From JAAYHV01 sp964400515 (GTDB taxonomy: Bacteria > Bacillota > Clostridia > Peptostreptococcales > Anaerovoracaceae): a DNA stretch of 43,346 nucleotides. A program made the translations under genes and the position numbers. The DNA lies in the NCBI GenBank assembly GCA_964400515.1, contig CAYNTJ010000012.1, positions 1 to 43,346 on the forward strand, written 5' to 3'. The notes below the pieces were generated by a model. It had not been told where the DNA came from. It saw only the letters and a list, made by a program, of their open reading frames with translations, and made no database searches. Shown here one piece after another: positions 31,914 to 40,711 of this stretch (position 1 is its first letter; every line of letters begins with the position of its first letter).

Positions 31914-33065
31914 TTATATTTCCCTTACTTTAATTATACCTTCGTTTTTCAAATCGAATATTCCGCTTGTATCACAATCGGCATTTACCATAACTAAAGT
32001 GTATCCGTACAAATCTTTTTTATTTGTTGCAAATTCCAGAATGTTAGAACCCCCTAAAGCCTTGCTTAAAACACTAATCACATCGTTTACACCCTTTGTC
32101 ATAACGGATATTTTTTTAGTATTTGGCAGAGATTTCATTGTAACATTAGGATAATTTACTGAGTTAACTATATTACCGTTTTCGATGTAATCCATCAACT
32201 GCAGAGTTGCCATTTTAGCACAATTATCCTCAGCTTCCTCGGTGGAAGCCCCCAGATGAGGAATTGCAACAACCCCTTTCTTATTTATGATGACATCACT
32301 TGGGAAATCTGTTACATATTTACCCAAATATCCGGCTTCAAGAGCAGCAAGAATATCTTCTTCAACTATCAAGTTTCCCCTGGCAAAGTTTAATAAAACT
32401 GCTCCATCTTTCATATTTTTTATCATATCTTTATCGAACATGCCCTTGGTAGATTCTAGGGATGGTAGATGTAAGCTTACATAATCGCATTCCCCGAGCA
32501 TTTCTTCTACAGTAGATACAAACTCTACATTTGAATTTAAATTAAGAGCTGCTTTTGTAGAAAAGAAGGGATCTGTACCATAAACCTTCATTCCCAGTGC
32601 CGTTGCTGCGTTAGCAACTAATACCCCTATTGCACCGAGTCCGACTACACCTAATTTTTTACCTTCGATTTCTGTTCCGGCAAATTGTTTTTTGCCTTTT
32701 TCAACTTCTTTTGAAACATTTTCTGATAAAGTGCTGGCCCAGGCCATTCCGCTGTCCATATTCCTGGCAGCTATAAGTAAGCCTGCGATAACCAATTCCT
32801 TAACGGCATTGGCGTTTGCCCCCGGTGTATTAAAAACTATTATTCCGTTATCAGCACATTTTTCTAAAGGAATATTGTTGACTCCGGCACCAGCCCTTGC
32901 AATCGCCATTAGATTTTCGGAGAAGTTCATATCGTGCATGTCTTGACTTCTTACCAAAATTCCGTTGGCCTTAGAAATATCTTCTGTCAGGGCATATTTA
33001 TCGCTTAGCAGATTGAGCCCCACAGATGAGATATTGTTTAAGGTTGAAACATAAAATTTTTCCAT
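31914..33065 (-). CDS. serA: D-3-phosphoglycerate dehydrogenase
   Basis: SerA makes 3-phosphohydroxypyruvate, the first step of serine synthesis. The 383-residue protein has the substrate region GVNNIPLEKCADNGIIVFNTPGAN, the NAD loop GVVGLGAIGVLVAN, the catalytic Arg in NFARGNL and His in PHLGASTEEAE. The position usually given as the catalytic Glu appears as Asp in DFPSDVI. A C-terminal ACT-like domain covers about residues 310-383. The frame is open 27 codons further upstream, but GGGAGG 7 bases before 33065 sets the start. It diverges from serC across a shared promoter region. Confidence 0.93.
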   Translation of the reverse strand: MEKFYVSTLNNISSVGLNLLSDKYALTEDISKANGILVRSQDMHDMNFSENLMAIARAGAGVNNIPLEKCADNGIIVFNTPGANANAVKELVIAGLLIAARNMDSGMAWASTLSENVSKEVEKGKKQFAGTEIEGKKLGVVGLGAIGVLVANAATALGMKVYGTDPFFSTKAALNLNSNVEFVSTVEEMLGECDYVSLHLPSLESTKGMFDKDMIKNMKDGAVLLNFARGNLIVEEDILAALEAGYLGKYVTDFPSDVIINKKGVVAIPHLGASTEEAEDNCAKMATLQLMDYIENGNIVNSVNYPNVTMKSLPNTKKISVMTKGVNDVISVLSKALGGSNILEFATNKKDLYGYTLVMVNADCDTSGIFDLKNEGIIKVREI

Positions 33066-33111
33066 TGTAATCCCTCCCAAAACTTCGATTAATTTAAAAA
33101 CTAACAAATAG

Positions 33112-33140
33112 AGTATATCACCTATAGCCTTTACTTTCAA
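33112..33140 (-). promoter_or_regulatory. Promoter of serA
   Basis: On the minus strand TTGAAA (33135-33140) and TATACT (33112-33117) are 17 bases apart. The -35 box shares base 33135 with the -35 box of the serC promoter. Confidence 0.75.
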
Positions 33141-33158
33141 CAGCATAAGTGATATAAT
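33130..33158 (+). promoter_or_regulatory. Promoter of serC
   Basis: TTTACT (33130-33135) and a perfect TATAAT (33153-33158) have a 17-base spacer. Its -35 box meets that of serA, so two polymerases cannot easily bind at once. Confidence 0.65.
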
Positions 33159-33206
33159 TTCTACGTTAATTATTGATTAAAAGTGGATATTCGGAGGTAA
33201 AATTTA

Positions 33207-34298
33207 ATGGGTATTAATGAAAGAGTTTTTAATTTCTCAGCTGGACCATCGATGCTGCCGTTGGAGGTTTTAGAGGAAGCAGCGGCTCAAATGACTAGCT
33301 ATAACGGTTTGGGGGAATCGGTTATGGAAATGAGTCACAGGTCTAAGGAATTTGATGAAATAATTAAAACTGCAGAAGCTAATTTGAGGGAACTTATGAA
33401 CATTCCCGATAATTACAAGGTAATGTTTCTACAAGGGGGAGGTACTCTACAATTTTCTATGGTTCCTTTAAATCTTTTGAGGAATTCAAAAAAAGCGGAC
33501 TATGTAATAACAGGTTCTTGGGCTAAAAAGGCCTATGAGGAGGCTAAAAAATTTGGCGATATCAAGGTAGCGGCAACTTCGTCAGAAGATAATTTCACAT
33601 ACATACCAAGGCTTAAAAAAGAAGATTTCAGAGAAGATGCTGATTATGTGCATATCACATATAATAATACTATATGCGGTACCCACTATAATGATATTCC
33701 TGATGTAGGGGATTTGGTTTTGGTTGCGGATATGTCGTCTTGCATACTGTCAGAGGAAATTGATGTGAGCAAATTCGGATTGATATATGCGGGAGCACAG
33801 AAAAATGTTGCTCCGGCGGGCATGACTATAGTTATTATGAGGGAAGATTTACTTGGCTTTGCCGATGAAAAAATTCCTGTATATTTGGACTATAAAATTC
33901 ATGCTGACAAAGATTCCATGTACAATACCCCTCCTTGTTACGCAATATATATTGCCGGTGAAGTTTTCAAGTACATTAAGGGAATCGGTGGTGTTAAGGA
34001 GATGCATAAAAGAGATGTTCTTAAAGCTGACAAATTGTATAAGGCAATAGAAGACAGCGACATCTTTAGTTGCCCGGTTAATAAAGATGATAGATCCCTT
34101 ATGAATGTGGTTTTTGTAACAGGAGATAAGGAATTAGATGCTAAATTTGTTACCCTTGCAAAACACGAAGGTTTAATTAACCTAAAGGGTCATAGATCCG
34201 TAGGGGGATTAAGAGCCAGTCTTTATAATGCCATGCCTATGGAAGGCGTTGATGCTTTGGTTGATTTTATGAAGAAGTTTGAAAATGATAATAAATAG
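33207..34298 (+). CDS. serC: Phosphoserine aminotransferase
   Basis: SerC is the PLP enzyme that converts 3-phosphohydroxypyruvate and glutamate to phosphoserine. The 363-residue protein starts with the family signature RVFNFSAGPSMLP. It holds the PLP-binding Lys199 in YAGAQKNVAPAG and the substrate contact GHRSVGGLRASLYNA at the C-terminus. GGAGG precedes the ATG. It is divergent from serA, so serine synthesis genes share a control region. No serB phosphatase is present in the window. The next gene begins within its last codons. Confidence 0.96.
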   Translation: MGINERVFNFSAGPSMLPLEVLEEAAAQMTSYNGLGESVMEMSHRSKEFDEIIKTAEANLRELMNIPDNYKVMFLQGGGTLQFSMVPLNLLRNSKKADYVITGSWAKKAYEEAKKFGDIKVAATSSEDNFTYIPRLKKEDFREDADYVHITYNNTICGTHYNDIPDVGDLVLVADMSSCILSEEIDVSKFGLIYAGAQKNVAPAGMTIVIMREDLLGFADEKIPVYLDYKIHADKDSMYNTPPCYAIYIAGEVFKYIKGIGGVKEMHKRDVLKADKLYKAIEDSDIFSCPVNKDDRSLMNVVFVTGDKELDAKFVTLAKHEGLINLKGHRSVGGLRASLYNAMPMEGVDALVDFMKKFENDNK

Positions 34299-35658
34299 AG
34301 AACATGAAAAAAAGAGAATAAATAGAATTATTGCGATTACTATGGCATTTGCCATGGTAATTGCTTTATTGCCATGCAAATCATTTGGTGAAAATAAGGT
34401 TCCCGCCATAAAGGGTGACAGTGCATATATTTTATCTGCATCAACGGGCGAGGTGGTTTATGAAAAAAACGCTAAGGAGCATATTAACCCCGGTAGTATA
34501 GTTAAACTGATGACGGCGATGGTTTTAATTGATGGCATCAAGACCGATGAAGAATATGATAATAAATTGGAAATAACCGAAGACATAGCACAAGAGAATG
34601 GGCTTTTGTCAGTGGATGAAATAATAAATGTAAATGATTTGATAAAAATAATGCTAATAGAGTCTTCTGATGAAGCGGCCATGGCTTTGGCAAAATATTC
34701 CAAGGGCTCTATTGATGAATTCGTAGTTGCCATGAATACCAAGGCTAAGGAAATGGGTCTTATCAATACAAAATTTGTTAATCCCACCGGAGCTTCAGAT
34801 ACCAATCAATATAGCTCAGCTGAAGATGTGGCTTTAATTACAAAAAAAGCTATGGAATACCCTTTGATAAAAACCATATTATCAAAAAAAGAATTGACAT
34901 TGAGAGCCACCAATAAAAATGAGGAAAGAAAACTGGTTTCGGATTTTCCCCTGTTTAAAGAAGATTTACAAGTTGAAGTAAACGGCTCCATGAGGGGTGT
35001 TAAATATGAAGGTGTATATGGTGGTAAAACAGGAAATAACAGAAGCTCAATTGCCTTAGGGTGCGTTAACGATGACATGGATTTGATATTGGTAATATTA
35101 AATGATGATGAAACTTTGATCTCTGATACTATTAAGCTTTTGGATTATGGTATTAAACAAGTTACCAGAAATGCTATAATTAAAGCAGGAGATAAACTGG
35201 GGGAGATAAGAGTTAGACACGGGGAAATTACCAAGCTTAATGTATATGCAAAATCAAAAGGATATGTTTATCTGCCCGAGGGGGCTTCAGAGGAGCTTAT
35301 ACATACTGTTGTAGTTATAGATAAAAACCTGACGGCTCCGGTTAAAAAAGGAACGGTTGTGGGTAGATATAATATATACATAGCAAACGAACTTATGGGT
35401 GGCGTTGATATAATAGTTGAAAAGGATGTTAAGGTTGGGTGGTTACCTTCATATATATATGTATCAAATAAAGCCACAATAATTATCGGTATAGTTTTAC
35501 TGATCTTATTAATGGGCTTTAGTTATATCATAATACTTCGCAAAAGAAATATTAAAAGAAGAAGAGCACTTAGGGCAAAGAAAATAAGAGAGATGGCTTT
35601 AAAAACTATGGAAATGGAGGAAGACAGGAAAAGGAGAAACTGGACCTACCATAAATAA
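34285..35658 (+). CDS. D-alanyl-D-alanine carboxypeptidase (PBP5/DacF family)
   Basis: This 457-residue low-molecular-weight penicillin-binding protein trims terminal D-Ala from peptidoglycan stem peptides outside the cell. It has a signal or anchor segment (residues 14-33), SxxK with nucleophile Ser71 and Lys74 (PGSIVKLM), and KTG at 248-250. The second motif, normally SxN, reads Ser127-Ser128-Asp129 (IESSDEAAMAL), with Asp for Asn. A C-terminal domain follows, then a membrane helix (about 405-427) and a basic cytoplasmic tail. An in-frame TTG at 34279 is an alternative start. It overlaps serC by 14 bases and touches uvrC (TAATG). Confidence 0.92.
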   Translation: MIINREHEKKRINRIIAITMAFAMVIALLPCKSFGENKVPAIKGDSAYILSASTGEVVYEKNAKEHINPGSIVKLMTAMVLIDGIKTDEEYDNKLEITEDIAQENGLLSVDEIINVNDLIKIMLIESSDEAAMALAKYSKGSIDEFVVAMNTKAKEMGLINTKFVNPTGASDTNQYSSAEDVALITKKAMEYPLIKTILSKKELTLRATNKNEERKLVSDFPLFKEDLQVEVNGSMRGVKYEGVYGGKTGNNRSSIALGCVNDDMDLILVILNDDETLISDTIKLLDYGIKQVTRNAIIKAGDKLGEIRVRHGEITKLNVYAKSKGYVYLPEGASEELIHTVVVIDKNLTAPVKKGTVVGRYNIYIANELMGGVDIIVEKDVKVGWLPSYIYVSNKATIIIGIVLLILLMGFSYIIILRKRNIKRRRALRAKKIREMALKTMEMEEDRKRRNWTYHK

Positions 35659-37502
35659 TGTTTAGTATTGATGAAGAATTAAAAAAACTCCCCGACTTAC
35701 CGGGAGTATATATGCATAAGGACAGTCTTGGCACGATTATTTATGTGGGTAAGGCTGTTTCTCTTAGGAGCAGAGTTAGACAATATTTTCAAAAATCATA
35801 TCAGAATAATCCGAAGATAAAATCTTTGGCTGAAAACATTTATGAATTTGATTACATAGTTTGTTCTACGGAAATAGAAGCTCTTGTTTTGGAGTGCAAT
35901 CTCATTAAGAAATATAGGCCAAAATATAATGTGCTTATGAAGGATGACAAAACATATCCATACATTAAGGTTACCATGAAAGAAGAATACCCCAGGGTTA
36001 TTAAGACCAGAAATGTTATAAGGGATGGCAGTAAATATTTTGGACCATACATCGATGCCGGCTCTGTAAACAAGGTGGTGGATTACTTAAATGAGATATA
36101 TCCTTTGAAAAAATGCAGAAGTTTAAAATTCGGAAGTAATCATAGGCCATGTCTTAATAATCATATAGGGACTTGTATGGCGTCTTGTGTAAACCCAAAC
36201 ATTAAAGAAGAATATGATAAATATATTGAAGATATAGTGGAATTTCTAAATGGTAAAAACAGTAAACTGGTTGATTCCTTAAAACAAAAAATCAGGTACT
36301 ATTCTGATAATTTGGAGTATGAAAGAGCTGCAAAATACAGGGATTATTTAAATGGAATCAAAGCCCTTAAAGAAACCCAAAGGGTTACGATGAAACTAGA
36401 TAGGGATATGGACATTATAATACCTTTAAGAAGTATAGAAAATACCGCAGTGGCCCTGTTTAAGGTTAGGGATGGTAAATTGTCGGGGAGAGAGATTATA
36501 GATGTGGATGACGAAATGCAGGTAAGCGATGATGAACTGATCTATTCCTTTATCGAACAATACTATTCCAAGTGGTCCTTTATGCCTCCTGAATTAATAC
36601 TTGAGAAAGAGGTGAAGGAAAGGGCGATATTAGAAGAGTATTTAAGCAGCTATGGCAGAAAAATAAAGATTACAGTTCCCAAGAAAGGCTCAAAAAAGGC
36701 TTTGCTGGATATGGTTATTACAGACTCTTATCATATTATGGAATCCATGGATGAAAGGGTAAAGGCTGCCGAATTTAAAAAAGAAGAGCTAAGGAAAGAG
36801 CTGATTGATGTAATTAAAAAAACAGGGGTTAAATCCGATAAATATAATAAGGTATTAAGGGTTGAGGCTTATGATATATCCAATACGAACGGGGTGTATT
36901 CTGTGGGGGCCATGGTGGTTTATGAAGGGTTTGATCCCGTAAAAAAGGATTACAGAAAATTCAGAATAAAAACTATAGAAGGCCCTAATGATTATGGGAG
37001 TTTGCAAGAACTATTATATAGAAGATTCAAAAGGGCGTTGTCTAAGGATAAGGGCTTTGATAATATCCCCGATTTAATATTTATGGATGGCGGCTTGGGA
37101 CAGGTAAATGCCGCACTGAAAGTATTGAAGGCTTTGGATATAAATATACCTGTTTTAGGCCTTGCCAAGGATGATAAGCATAGAACAAGAGCTATAGTCT
37201 TTGAGGATGGCACGGAGCTTGACCTAAAGGATAATCCCATATTATTAAAATATGCGGGTAAAGTTCAGGAAGAGGTTCATCGTTTTGCAATAACATATCA
37301 CAGGGGCTTAAGGGGTAAAAGCGTAAATAAATCAATACTGGATGAAATAGACGGTGTGGGAGCTCACAGAAAAAATGCTATGCTTAATCATTTTAAGAGC
37401 ATAGATGGGATAAAAAATGCCACATATACTCAGCTGATGGAAGTTGAAGGAATGACATCTAGGGTGGCGGAAAATGTTATTAACTATTTTAAAGGCAAAT
37501 AA
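35658..37502 (+). CDS. uvrC: UvrABC excinuclease subunit C
   Basis: UvrC makes both incisions in nucleotide excision repair. The 614-residue length matches E. coli (610). The GIY-YIG nuclease domain is at residues about 12-92 (LPGVYMHKDSLGTIIYVGKA). A Cys-containing region follows (CRSLKFGSNHRPCLNNHIGTC reduced to its CLNNHIGTC core). The UVR domain is near 200-235. The C-terminal RNase H-like nuclease shows AYDISNTNGVYSVGAMVVY and MDGGLGQVNAA. A helix-hairpin-helix pair ends the protein. Its ATG overlaps the stop of the carboxypeptidase gene by one base. Confidence 0.96.
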   Translation: MFSIDEELKKLPDLPGVYMHKDSLGTIIYVGKAVSLRSRVRQYFQKSYQNNPKIKSLAENIYEFDYIVCSTEIEALVLECNLIKKYRPKYNVLMKDDKTYPYIKVTMKEEYPRVIKTRNVIRDGSKYFGPYIDAGSVNKVVDYLNEIYPLKKCRSLKFGSNHRPCLNNHIGTCMASCVNPNIKEEYDKYIEDIVEFLNGKNSKLVDSLKQKIRYYSDNLEYERAAKYRDYLNGIKALKETQRVTMKLDRDMDIIIPLRSIENTAVALFKVRDGKLSGREIIDVDDEMQVSDDELIYSFIEQYYSKWSFMPPELILEKEVKERAILEEYLSSYGRKIKITVPKKGSKKALLDMVITDSYHIMESMDERVKAAEFKKEELRKELIDVIKKTGVKSDKYNKVLRVEAYDISNTNGVYSVGAMVVYEGFDPVKKDYRKFRIKTIEGPNDYGSLQELLYRRFKRALSKDKGFDNIPDLIFMDGGLGQVNAALKVLKALDINIPVLGLAKDDKHRTRAIVFEDGTELDLKDNPILLKYAGKVQEEVHRFAITYHRGLRGKSVNKSILDEIDGVGAHRKNAMLNHFKSIDGIKNATYTQLMEVEGMTSRVAENVINYFKGK

Positions 37503-37521
37503 ATTTATATATTGAATTAGT

Positions 37522-37551
37522 TTGAATAAGATGATATATTGATTATATAAA
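37522..37551 (+). promoter_or_regulatory. Possible promoter of the DUF1292 gene
   Basis: TTGAAT (37522-37527) and TATAAA (37546-37551) are 18 bases apart, in the 65-base gap after uvrC. No terminator precedes it, so read-through from uvrC is also possible. Confidence 0.4.
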
Positions 37552-37567
37552 CAAAGGAGGAAAAAAT

Positions 37568-37843
37568 ATGGTTGATGAAAAGAAAAACCCTGAAGTTGAT
37601 GAAGAAACTATAACTTTACAATTTGATGATGGTGTCGAAGAAGAATGTGAAATAATGGGAGTCTTCGAAGTTGAAGGTAAGGAATACATTGCTTTAGCTC
37701 CGGATAACGGAACGGATGATGTATATATCTATGGATATAAAGAAGTTGATGATGAATCTTTTGAAATTATAGACATTGATGATGACGAAGAGTTCGAAAA
37801 AGCTGTTGCCGAATTCGATGCTATAATGGCAGAAATGGAATAA
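37568..37843 (+). CDS. DUF1292 domain protein
   Basis: This 91-residue, very acidic protein belongs to DUF1292, small cytoplasmic proteins of Gram-positive bacteria of unknown function, often encoded near yrrK/ruvX-type genes. Family features are ITLQFDDGVEEECEIMGVFEVEGKEYIALAP at residues about 15-45 (shortened here to the recognisable IALAP and DDEEFE blocks) and the acidic DIDDDEEFEKAVAEFD end. A strong ribosome binding site, AAAGGAGG, precedes the ATG. A bidirectional terminator follows 9 bases after the stop. Confidence 0.88.
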   Translation: MVDEKKNPEVDEETITLQFDDGVEEECEIMGVFEVEGKEYIALAPDNGTDDVYIYGYKEVDDESFEIIDIDDDEEFEKAVAEFDAIMAEME

Positions 37844-37850
37844 TGATAAA

Positions 37851-37878
37851 TAAAAAATAGCCTAAGGCTATTTTTTTA
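37851..37878. terminator. Bidirectional rho-independent terminator
   Basis: ATAGCC (37857-37862) pairs with GGCTAT (37866-37871) and is flanked by A6 and T7, so it serves both the DUF1292 gene and the convergent small membrane protein gene, whose stop codon sits at its edge. Confidence 0.8.
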
Positions 37879-38031
37879 TCTTCTAAAACATCCTATTCCC
37901 AAAAGAGCAAACAGTATTACACCGGAAACTCTAGGTACGGTTATTCCCAGCTGGAATATGTATACTAAACAATAAAGCGATACAGCCACAAAGAATATAC
38001 CCATTATCATATACCTTTTCTTTTGATACAT
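37876..38031 (-). CDS. Small membrane protein (51 residues), function unknown
   Basis: A short frame begins at an ATG at 38031 with a perfect AGGAGG 7 bases upstream. It ends with TAA at 37876-37878, beside a terminator. The product starts MYQKKRYMIMG and then shows two hydrophobic segments (residues about 8-30 and 36-48) and ends CFRR. The charge pattern suggests a two-pass or hairpin membrane protein. I do not recognise it. Ribosome binding site, membrane character and terminator together support a real gene, despite its size. Confidence 0.68.
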   Translation of the reverse strand: MYQKKRYMIMGIFFVAVSLYCLVYIFQLGITVPRVSGVILFALLGIGCFRR

Positions 38032-38100
38032 ATGCTACCTCCTAAATGAATCCTATGTATTATATCACAATGCAAAGGATTTGTGCAAGTTTAAAAAGTC

Positions 38101-38129
38101 TTGTCAATTATTGCTATATATAATATAAT
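38101..38129 (+). promoter_or_regulatory. Promoter of the FAD-dependent protein gene
   Basis: TTGTCA (38101-38106) and TATAAT (38124-38129) are 17 bases apart, about 36 bases before the ATG at 38166. Confidence 0.72.
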
Positions 38130-38165
38130 AAATTGTTGTAAAAAATATATAGTTGGGTGGTAACA

Positions 38166-39545
38166 ATGAGAAAATATGATATCGTTATAATTGGGGCCGG
38201 AGCAGGCGGCGTTTTTATGTCTTATGAACTTAAAAGGCTTGGCGTAGATGCAAAAGTACTTATGCTTGACAAAGGTGCAAAGCTGGAGGAAAGGATATGC
38301 CCAATAAAAGCCGGTAAGGTGGAAAGCTGTATAAAATGTAATCCTTGTCATATCATGAATGGCTATGGTGGTGCAGGAACTTTATCCGATGGCAAGTATA
38401 ATATAACCACAAAATTTGGAGGGGATTTACATCAGTTTATAGGTACTAAGGAAGCTATGAACTTAATGGAATATGTGGACAGCGTTCTTTGCTCCATGGG
38501 GGGCTCTGAAGCTAAGCTCTATTCCACCGGTGATTCGGAGCTCAGTACTAAGGCCCTGCAGAACAATTTACATCTTTTGGATGCTAAGGTTAGACATTTG
38601 GGTACGGATAGAAACGTGGAAATACTGGGTAGGATGTTTGATTATGCCAAGGATAGTATTGATATGGAATTTAAGACAACCGTATTGGATGTGAAAAAAA
38701 ACGGGGATACCTTCCATATATACACGGACAAGGGGGATGAAATATCTTGCAAAAAGGTTGTGATGGCCACCGGTAGATCCGGTTCGAAATGGATATCAAA
38801 AATTTGCGATGAATTTGATATCGAACAGAGAAAAAACAGGGTTGATATTGGGGTTAGAGTTGAACTTCCTGCTGAAATATTCAAGCATATTACCGATGAT
38901 GTATATGAGAGCAAGATAGTTTACAAAACAGAAAAGTATAATGACATGGTAAGAACATTTTGTATGAACCCTTATGGGGAGGTTGTTTCCGAAAATACAA
39001 ACGGAATCATAACCGTTAACGGACACAGCTATTCTAATCCTAAGTTGCATACGGAGAATACGAACTTTGCTCTTTTGGTATCAAATAAATTCACAAAACC
39101 CTTTAAGGACAGTAATGAGTACGGGGAATCCATAGCAAGGTTATCAAATATGCTGGGAGGAGGAGTGCTTCTGCAAAGGTTCGGAGATTTGGTAAAGGGC
39201 AGGAGAAGCAGTACAAGAAGAATGGAAAAATGCTTTACTCGCCCGACCTTAAAAGCTACTCCCGGGGACTTGAGCCTTGTTATTCCGAAAAGACAATTGG
39301 ATGATATCATTGAAATGATATATGCTTTGGATAAGATAGCACCGGGTACCGCAAATGAAGACACTTTACTATATGGGGTTGAAGTAAAATTCTACAATTC
39401 TAAGGTGGATGTTAATCAGAATCTGGAAACAAAGATAGAAGGACTTTATGCAATAGGAGACGGTTCGGGGGTTACCCATTCGTTATCCCAGGCTTCAGCC
39501 AGCGGAGTATATGTTGCCAGAGTTCTTGCCGAAGAATTTAATTAA
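38166..39545 (+). CDS. COG2509-type FAD-dependent dehydrogenase
   Basis: This 459-residue protein has the FAD-binding start YDIVIIGAGAGGVFMSYEL. It also has the Cys-rich block typical of the COG2509 group (CPIKAGKVESCIKCNPC, then GYGGAGTLSDGKYN), and the C-terminal FAD contact GLYAIGDGSGVTHSLSQASA. The four conserved Cys may bind a metal or iron-sulfur centre, which is not established. Substrate and role are unknown for the family. A GTG three codons upstream lies inside the ribosome binding site, so the ATG at 38166 (GGGTGG upstream) is chosen. It is a single-gene unit between its own promoter and a terminator. Confidence 0.88.
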   Translation: MRKYDIVIIGAGAGGVFMSYELKRLGVDAKVLMLDKGAKLEERICPIKAGKVESCIKCNPCHIMNGYGGAGTLSDGKYNITTKFGGDLHQFIGTKEAMNLMEYVDSVLCSMGGSEAKLYSTGDSELSTKALQNNLHLLDAKVRHLGTDRNVEILGRMFDYAKDSIDMEFKTTVLDVKKNGDTFHIYTDKGDEISCKKVVMATGRSGSKWISKICDEFDIEQRKNRVDIGVRVELPAEIFKHITDDVYESKIVYKTEKYNDMVRTFCMNPYGEVVSENTNGIITVNGHSYSNPKLHTENTNFALLVSNKFTKPFKDSNEYGESIARLSNMLGGGVLLQRFGDLVKGRRSSTRRMEKCFTRPTLKATPGDLSLVIPKRQLDDIIEMIYALDKIAPGTANEDTLLYGVEVKFYNSKVDVNQNLETKIEGLYAIGDGSGVTHSLSQASASGVYVARVLAEEFN

Positions 39546-39573
39546 AGCATACAAATAAATATTATAGATAAAA

Positions 39574-39603
39574 ATGACGCTTTTTACAAAGCGTTATTTT
39601 TTA
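39574..39603 (+). terminator. Rho-independent terminator
   Basis: ACGCTTT (39577-39583) pairs with AAAGCGT (39588-39594) around TTAC, followed by TATTTTTT. It ends the FAD protein transcript. Confidence 0.78.
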
Positions 39604-39626
39604 TGGAGATAAAATGTCTGTAAATA

Positions 39627-39655
39627 TTGACAAAGTGTAACAATGGTTATATAAT
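39627..39655 (+). promoter_or_regulatory. Perfect consensus promoter of the peptide-recycling operon
   Basis: TTGACA (39627-39632), 17 bases, TATAAT (39650-39655): a full match to consensus. Transcription should start near 39662, leaving a 55-base leader that holds two direct repeats. Confidence 0.87.
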
Positions 39656-39666
39656 TCAACAAACTT

Positions 39667-39702
39667 AGTTCACATATTAAACAAAGAGTTCACAATATAA
39701 AC
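39667..39702 (+). repeat. Two 16-bp imperfect direct repeats in the leader
   Basis: AGTTCACATATTAAAC (39667-39682) and AGTTCACAATATAAAC (39687-39702) agree except for two swapped bases and start exactly 20 bp apart, about two helical turns. They lie just downstream of the transcription start, where a repressor site would be expected. Confidence 0.6.
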
Positions 39703-39715
39703 ACAAGGAGATGTT

Positions 39716-40663
39716 ATGTTAAAGCCAAGACGATTAAAAAAAGGTGACACCTTTGGTATAGTGTCCCCCGCCAGTCCTTCGGAAAACAGCAGTGATATTA
39801 CTAGATGCTTAGAGTGGCTGGAAAAAAACGGATACAAAGCTGTGGTGGGTAAGAATGTAAATAAAACTAAGGGATTTACTGCGGCTTCTGAAGAAGAAAG
39901 AGCAGAAGATATCAATGAAATGTTTGCAAGGGATGATGTGGATATCGTAATGGCTACTCAAGGGGGGTATGGTTCTGCCCAGCTTATGAATAGGTTGGAC
40001 TTTAAAATGATTTCAAAGAACCCTAAAATCTTTGTGGGATTTAGCGATATAACATCTCTTCATTTGATGTTAAATAAATTTTGTGGTTTGGTTACCTTTC
40101 ATGGCCCCGGGATTGCAAGGTTCAACAGTGAGGAGCTTACGGAATTCACGGAAAAGCAATTTTTTAAATCAATTGGCAATAACAAGCCTTTAGGAAGAAT
40201 TCCCCTGGCAGATGATAAGAAATGGATAAATACAATAAATAAAGGCAAAGTAAAGGGCAAGGTGATTGGTGGTAATTTAACCCTACTTTGTAGCAGCTTA
40301 GGAACTCCCTATGAATTTGATTGTAAGAATAAAATTTTATTTATCGAAGACACCGAAACCGAGCCTTGGATTTTTGATCATATGCTTTCCCACCTTAGAA
40401 ATAGCGGTAAATTAAATGAGGCTGCGGGAATTGTTTTCGGAGAATGCAACAATTGTGTGCCGTTTAAATATAATCCTGGCTATTATTGTGATACCAGCAT
40501 AGAAGATGTAATCAACTACTATATTAAACCCCTCAATATACCGGCGATATATGGATTGCCATTGGGACATACCAAGGATTTAGCTACAATACCATTGGGG
40601 GTGGAAGGGTTCATAGATGCTGATGAGAAGCATTTTGAAATAATTGAAAGTGGCGTAATTTAA
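39716..40663 (+). CDS. L,D-carboxypeptidase (S66 family, LdcA/MccF-like)
   Basis: S66 peptidases cut the bond between the L-centre of meso-diaminopimelate and D-Ala in tetrapeptides during peptidoglycan recycling. MccF relatives instead hydrolyse microcin C-like compounds. The 315-residue protein has the expected triad Ser110 (GFSDIT), Glu211 (FIEDTET) and His285 (PLGHTKD), and the start KGDTFGIVSPASP. It has no signal peptide, so it acts in the cytoplasm. The gene for an oligopeptide-binding lipoprotein follows without a terminator, which favours a role on imported peptides. AAGGAG precedes the ATG. Confidence 0.92.
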   Translation: MLKPRRLKKGDTFGIVSPASPSENSSDITRCLEWLEKNGYKAVVGKNVNKTKGFTAASEEERAEDINEMFARDDVDIVMATQGGYGSAQLMNRLDFKMISKNPKIFVGFSDITSLHLMLNKFCGLVTFHGPGIARFNSEELTEFTEKQFFKSIGNNKPLGRIPLADDKKWINTINKGKVKGKVIGGNLTLLCSSLGTPYEFDCKNKILFIEDTETEPWIFDHMLSHLRNSGKLNEAAGIVFGECNNCVPFKYNPGYYCDTSIEDVINYYIKPLNIPAIYGLPLGHTKDLATIPLGVEGFIDADEKHFEIIESGVI

Positions 40664-40711
40664 TAACATAATTATAGTTTAATGTATTGAAAATTAAGAA
40701 AGGAATTTAAA

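Noticed and set aside
33066..33111. Riboswitch or T-box before serA
   Set aside because: The leader is too short (about 45 bases) and shows no specifier loop, antiterminator or terminator pair.
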